DNA of 64,000 nucleotides, from the NCBI GenBank assembly GCA_002408125.1, contig DHQO01000023.1, positions 248,001-312,000 of the forward strand, given 5' to 3'. Shown here in pieces: positions 61,173 through 64,000 of the stretch. Origin of the DNA: Hyphomonadaceae bacterium UBA5336. GTDB lineage: Bacteria; Pseudomonadota; Alphaproteobacteria; Caulobacterales; Hyphomonadaceae. Within the stretch, counting starts at the first letter, position 1; every line of letters begins with the position of its first letter. The notes below the pieces were generated by a model that saw nothing but the letters and a program-made list of their open reading frames with translations, ran no database searches and had not been told where the DNA came from. A program made the position numbers and the translations under genes.

Positions 61173-63230
61173 TCATCCTTCGCCGCGCGCCTTGAGATGG
61201 GTCACAGTGAAATTGACGAGATAGCTCTCATGCTCCCCATCAAGCCGGTCATGGCCCGCCATCAGGATCCTGGTGAGGTCTTTCGGTCGTTCAGCATGAT
61301 CGAGCGCCTTGACCAGGGGATCGTGAGTGACCCAGCTAGCCTGCTCAAACAGCTCAAATCCCAGTTCGGAATAGCCAAGCTCGAAAGCGGTCTGTGGTGC
61401 CTCTTCGGCGGCATAGTCGATCATCCGGTTGCCCCAGTCGTCATGCCGCTCCACGCCGTCAAGCGCCTGTCCGATCTCGAAGGCCTCGCGAAGCGCGGAT
61501 CTGGCGTCGCTGTCCTTGCCCGCTGCAGCAAAGGCCCGTACCTCGCCCAGTTTCACCCTAAGCGGGTTGCGCCGGGGGCCCTGCTCGAGCTGGTACTGGT
61601 CGACGAGCTGTCGAAAGCGCTCGATCTCGCCTGCATCGGCTTCAGCCTCGGCGAGCTCCCAGGCGAGGCCTTGGGCATAGGGGTCTGAGGCGGGTACTGA
61701 AGCCAGCACCTGTATCGCGCGTTCCCGATAGCCGTTTGCCAGGAGGGAGCGAACAATGATCTGCAGATTTGGGCCCAGCGCGCCGCCGATCCGGTTCGCA
61801 TAGCCGAGCGCCTGCGTTGCGTCGCCGGCCGCTGCCACGCGAGCGATAATCGCCGGTCCAAAGCGGTGCCGACCATTGGCGTCGGTCAGTAGCGAGAAAG
61901 CGCGGTCATAATCGGCCCGGCGCAGCGCGATCAGGTACTCCATGCGCGGATCGGCCATGTTCGCACTGCGCGCCTTTGCCAAGGCAGCATCGGCGCGCTC
62001 GGTCTCGCCGAGCCGCTCATAGGCGAAAGCCAGGGCAGAATAGGGCGCATGGGCAGTCGACCCGATATATCTCTGCCAGCCATTGACAGAGAGCATGGCG
62101 TCCAGCGCGGCCTCCATGGTTTCGGTACGCGCCAGAAGCGTTGCTTTTTCCGCATCGGGAGGGAGGGTCGTCAGCAGGTCGGCATCGCCCTCATGTCCCA
62201 TGAACAGTTTGGTATAGTCCGCCGTGTCGACAGACGGATCGATCTCACCAGCTTCATTGAAGCCTGCGAGCTTTTCGGCTGCGAGCGTGAGGGCCCTGTG
62301 CTTGGCGATGATCGCGTTGTTGGCATTCCCGGCCAGGGGGAGCGCATCATCCAGTGCGCCGAATACCATCAGATTGGTCAGTATATCGATACGGTCGGAG
62401 ACTGAGATGTCGAAGCCGAGGTCTTCGGTCACGAAGGTTGCGTGGTCGATTGCCTTGCTGGTTTGGCCAGTGGCTGCGTAGTATTTTGCAAGCTGTAGTG
62501 CCGCATTCGCCTTGGACTGCGCGTCGGGTAGCTCGTCCAGGCTGGCGTCCAGGGAGTTGGCGATAGTCGGCCAGGCCGCTGAAAGGTCCGGGGTGTTCAG
62601 AATGCTGAACTGGAATCGGGCGCGTTCGGAGATGCCCGCCGTCTCGGCTGCCGTGGCCTCCTGTATGGCTGGGGAAACAACCTCATCCTTGTCGCAGGCA
62701 TGGGCGGCGAAGGCGACCTGAACCCATTCGTCACGATACCGCCCGGCGTTGATTTTCAGAGGTTCCAGCGCGGTGCGCGCGGCATCGATTCCTCCGGGAC
62801 TGCAGATTGCGCTGCGAGCCTGCAGTGCCGGGTCATTATTCTCGGAACGTCCCCTGTCATAGGTCTCGCTTGTGAACAGCGAAAGGCAATCTACGCTTGG
62901 TGCCTCATAGCAGGCAGCCCGCGGTGCCAGTCGGTCTCGCGCCTGCTTCACACCGGACGGCGATATGCCGCCGGTATTGCGTCCCTCTGCGAGCCGTGCA
63001 CCCAATGAGGTGTCCCCATACCTTTCGGAGATCGTCTCGATCTCCGACAAGATGTCCTCATAGGCGTCCAGCCGATCAGACGGATCATAGGACGCGCGGG
63101 CTTTCTCCAGGTCCGCCGCCACGCGGTCAATGGCGTTTGCGGCGTTTTGCTCGGGGTCTCCGCCACCGCAAGCGGCCAGAGGGAGTAGTGCCAGTGCGGC
63201 AGCGCCATATTTCAGGTTGAGTGTCGGCAT
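61173..63230 (-). CDS. Large lipoprotein with TPR-like helical repeats
   Basis: 685 residues. The N-terminus is a lipoprotein signal (YGAAALALLPLAACGGG; lipid-bearing Cys near residue 19). The rest is almost entirely alpha-helical with Ala-rich paired helices resembling tetratricopeptide repeats (for example AHAPYSALAFAYERLGETER, QALGYANRIGGALGPNLQII, GLAWELAEAEADAGEIERFR). Two early cysteine pairs (about residues 110-145) may form disulfides. It is probably a periplasmic scaffold on a membrane face. AAGGAGG lies eight bases before ATG at 63230; the longer open frame has no ribosome site. A small lipoprotein gene precedes it by 19 bases, and both lie opposite a winged-helix regulator gene. 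Confidence 0.78.
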   Translation of the reverse strand: MPTLNLKYGAAALALLPLAACGGGDPEQNAANAIDRVAADLEKARASYDPSDRLDAYEDILSEIETISERYGDTSLGARLAEGRNTGGISPSGVKQARDRLAPRAACYEAPSVDCLSLFTSETYDRGRSENNDPALQARSAICSPGGIDAARTALEPLKINAGRYRDEWVQVAFAAHACDKDEVVSPAIQEATAAETAGISERARFQFSILNTPDLSAAWPTIANSLDASLDELPDAQSKANAALQLAKYYAATGQTSKAIDHATFVTEDLGFDISVSDRIDILTNLMVFGALDDALPLAGNANNAIIAKHRALTLAAEKLAGFNEAGEIDPSVDTADYTKLFMGHEGDADLLTTLPPDAEKATLLARTETMEAALDAMLSVNGWQRYIGSTAHAPYSALAFAYERLGETERADAALAKARSANMADPRMEYLIALRRADYDRAFSLLTDANGRHRFGPAIIARVAAAGDATQALGYANRIGGALGPNLQIIVRSLLANGYRERAIQVLASVPASDPYAQGLAWELAEAEADAGEIERFRQLVDQYQLEQGPRRNPLRVKLGEVRAFAAAGKDSDARSALREAFEIGQALDGVERHDDWGNRMIDYAAEEAPQTAFELGYSELGFELFEQASWVTHDPLVKALDHAERPKDLTRILMAGHDRLDGEHESYLVNFTVTHLKARGEG

Positions 63231-63249
63231 ACTGTTCGCCTCCTTCTGA

Positions 63250-63576
63250 TCAGCTGCACGCGTCCAGCGCACGCTCGGTCGCGTTCTGGAGGCGGTTCAT
63301 GCGGCGCAGATCGGCATCGCTGCCCGAGCCAATGGCGTCGAGAGCTGTGTCAATGCTGGGATTATCCATGAGATTGGCGACCATCTGCACTTCGTCGGAG
63401 GACAGATCCTCGGCCAGTGCCTTCCCGATGCAGTTGCAGGTGGGCTTGTCCTCAAATGCGCTGGCGACACAGGCATCGGCGATGGTTTTCGCTTCCTCGT
63501 TCAAGCCGCCGCACGCTGCCAGGCCGAGTGCGGAGATCATGATCGAGAACCGTCGTGCAAATCTGGGCTGTCTCAT
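63250..63576 (-). CDS. Small lipoprotein
   Basis: 108 residues with a lipoprotein signal (FSIMISALGLAACGG; Cys22). The mature part has a CNCIG motif with two further cysteines (IADACVASAFEDKPTCNCIG and a C-terminal DACS), similar in style to small secreted cysteine-containing bacterial proteins. AAGGAA lies seven bases before the ATG. It is 19 bases upstream of the large lipoprotein gene, so the two are probably one operon, divergent from the winged-helix regulator at the right edge. Function is unknown. Confidence 0.78.
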   Translation of the reverse strand: MRQPRFARRFSIMISALGLAACGGLNEEAKTIADACVASAFEDKPTCNCIGKALAEDLSSDEVQMVANLMDNPSIDTALDAIGSGSDADLRRMNRLQNATERALDACS

Positions 63577-63726
63577 CCGGCTGTTCCTTTGTCTGTTCAG
63601 GCTTGGAGAGAAGCTAGGCGCGACAGGGCCGCGGGGTCTTCACGGAGCCATAACGAAACGGTAACGTCGGAAATCCCTAAATCCGTCAGGGTGTTGGGGC
63701 GCAGGAATTGCTCGGGGGAGACTCAA

Positions 63727-64000
63727 GTGTCAGCACAAGGTTCGCAGGGCAAGGCGGTCTATCGATACGTCTTTGGTGACGTCATCTTTGATGAAGGTGC
63801 GATGTCCCTGACGATCCGGTCCGAGCCGGTCGATCTGGAACGCCGTCCGCTGGAACTCCTGTCAGTACTTCTGGCCCACTCGGGCGAGGCGATGACCAAG
63901 GAGGAACTCCTGGACACGGTTTGGGTCGGCCAGACCACCGTAGAGAACGTGTTGGCGAATGCGGTGGCCAAGCTCCGCAAGGCGCTTGGTCCGGATGGCG
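63727..64000 (+). CDS. Winged-helix (OmpR/CadC-type) regulator, N-terminal part
   Basis: GTG at 63727 has GGGGGAG about six bases upstream and opens a frame that runs off the right edge (91 codons seen). It encodes a winged-helix DNA-binding domain of the Trans_reg_C type: VFGDVIFDEGAMSLTIRSEP, LERRPLELLSVLLAHSGEAM, TKEELLDTVWVGQTTVENVL and ANAVAKLRKALGP. The DNA-binding domain is at the N-terminus, as in CadC/ToxR-like one-component regulators, so a membrane or TPR sensor part may follow outside the window. It is divergent from the lipoprotein pair, which it may control. Confidence 0.85.
   Translation, partial: MSAQGSQGKAVYRYVFGDVIFDEGAMSLTIRSEPVDLERRPLELLSVLLAHSGEAMTKEELLDTVWVGQTTVENVLANAVAKLRKALGPDG

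Noticed and set aside
1..64000. tRNA, rRNA, CRISPR array, insertion sequence or prophage
   Set aside because: No cloverleaf-like gene, regularly spaced repeats, transposase or phage-type proteins were seen anywhere in the window.

Overview
The window looks like chromosome from a GC-rich, aerobic, Gram-negative bacterium, most likely an aquatic alphaproteobacterium of the Caulobacterales/Maricaulales/Parvularculales type. This placement is an inference. It rests on five TonB-dependent receptor (TBDR) loci in 64 kb, an aa3-type oxidase with subunits I and III fused, the HutF/HutG branch of histidine degradation, Fec-type sigma signalling, and many ATGA-type gene overlaps. I saw no rRNA, tRNA, CRISPR array, transposase or phage gene.

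Layout. 1-2.7 kb: end of a surface-glycan region (sulfotransferase-like tail, glycosyltransferase, UDP-sulfoquinovose synthase). 2.9-3.2 kb: broken AraC regulator. 3.2-10.7 kb: complete histidine utilisation locus (hutF-hutC divergent from hutI-hutH-hutG-hutU) with a candidate HutC operator between the arms. 11.2-14.5 kb: a decayed cell-surface-signalling locus, namely a FecI sigma fused to a FecR tail, a frameshifted STN-domain gene, a TBDR with two stop codons and a lost barrel end, and a frameshifted metallo-beta-lactamase gene. 14.5-23.0 kb: a large iron locus on the minus strand: PepSY membrane protein, DUF2271, DUF4198, ApbE flavin transferase, then a Fiu/PiuA-like receptor, PiuC hydroxylase, ExbB, two ExbDs and TonB. 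23.1-26.3 kb: bioFD divergent from bioA. 26.5-31.7 kb: Rrf2 regulator, DUF2292 (YezD) protein, TBDR and SLC13-type permease, read here as a candidate sulfur-uptake locus. 32-36.4 kb: RND efflux pair. 36.6-39.5 kb: ABC-F ATPase and a short-chain dehydrogenase. 39.5-49.4 kb: respiratory gene run with a PQQ dehydrogenase, CtaG, tri-haem cytochrome c, oxidase subunit II, a CaCA-type antiporter, fused oxidase I+III, a small membrane protein and a ZIP-type protein. 49.6-57.3 kb: probable lipid/terpenoid uptake and degradation (MpaB-like protein, acyl-CoA synthetase, TBDR, acyl-CoA dehydrogenase, LuxR regulator). 57.7-60.1 kb: catecholate-type TBDR. 60.6-64 kb: a membrane protein, two lipoproteins and the start of a winged-helix regulator.

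The most interesting signals are regulatory and modular. (1) A 19-bp palindrome, AATGCRANNNANTCGCATT with at most one deviation, lies just upstream of three minus-strand iron-type transcription units at 19.8, 23.0 and 60.1 kb, which defines a probable Fur-type regulon. (2) A different 17-bp palindrome, TCTAY-N7-RTAGA, sits at the same distance behind TTGACTAA upstream of the DUF2292/TBDR pair and of the SLC13 permease. This ties both to one repressor, plausibly the adjacent four-cysteine Rrf2 protein. (3) The PepSY-DUF2271-DUF4198-ApbE cluster carries a flavinylation-like motif and looks like a flavin-based periplasmic iron-reduction module. (4) The oxidase operon contains two cation-transporter-like proteins whose usual ion-binding motifs are altered.
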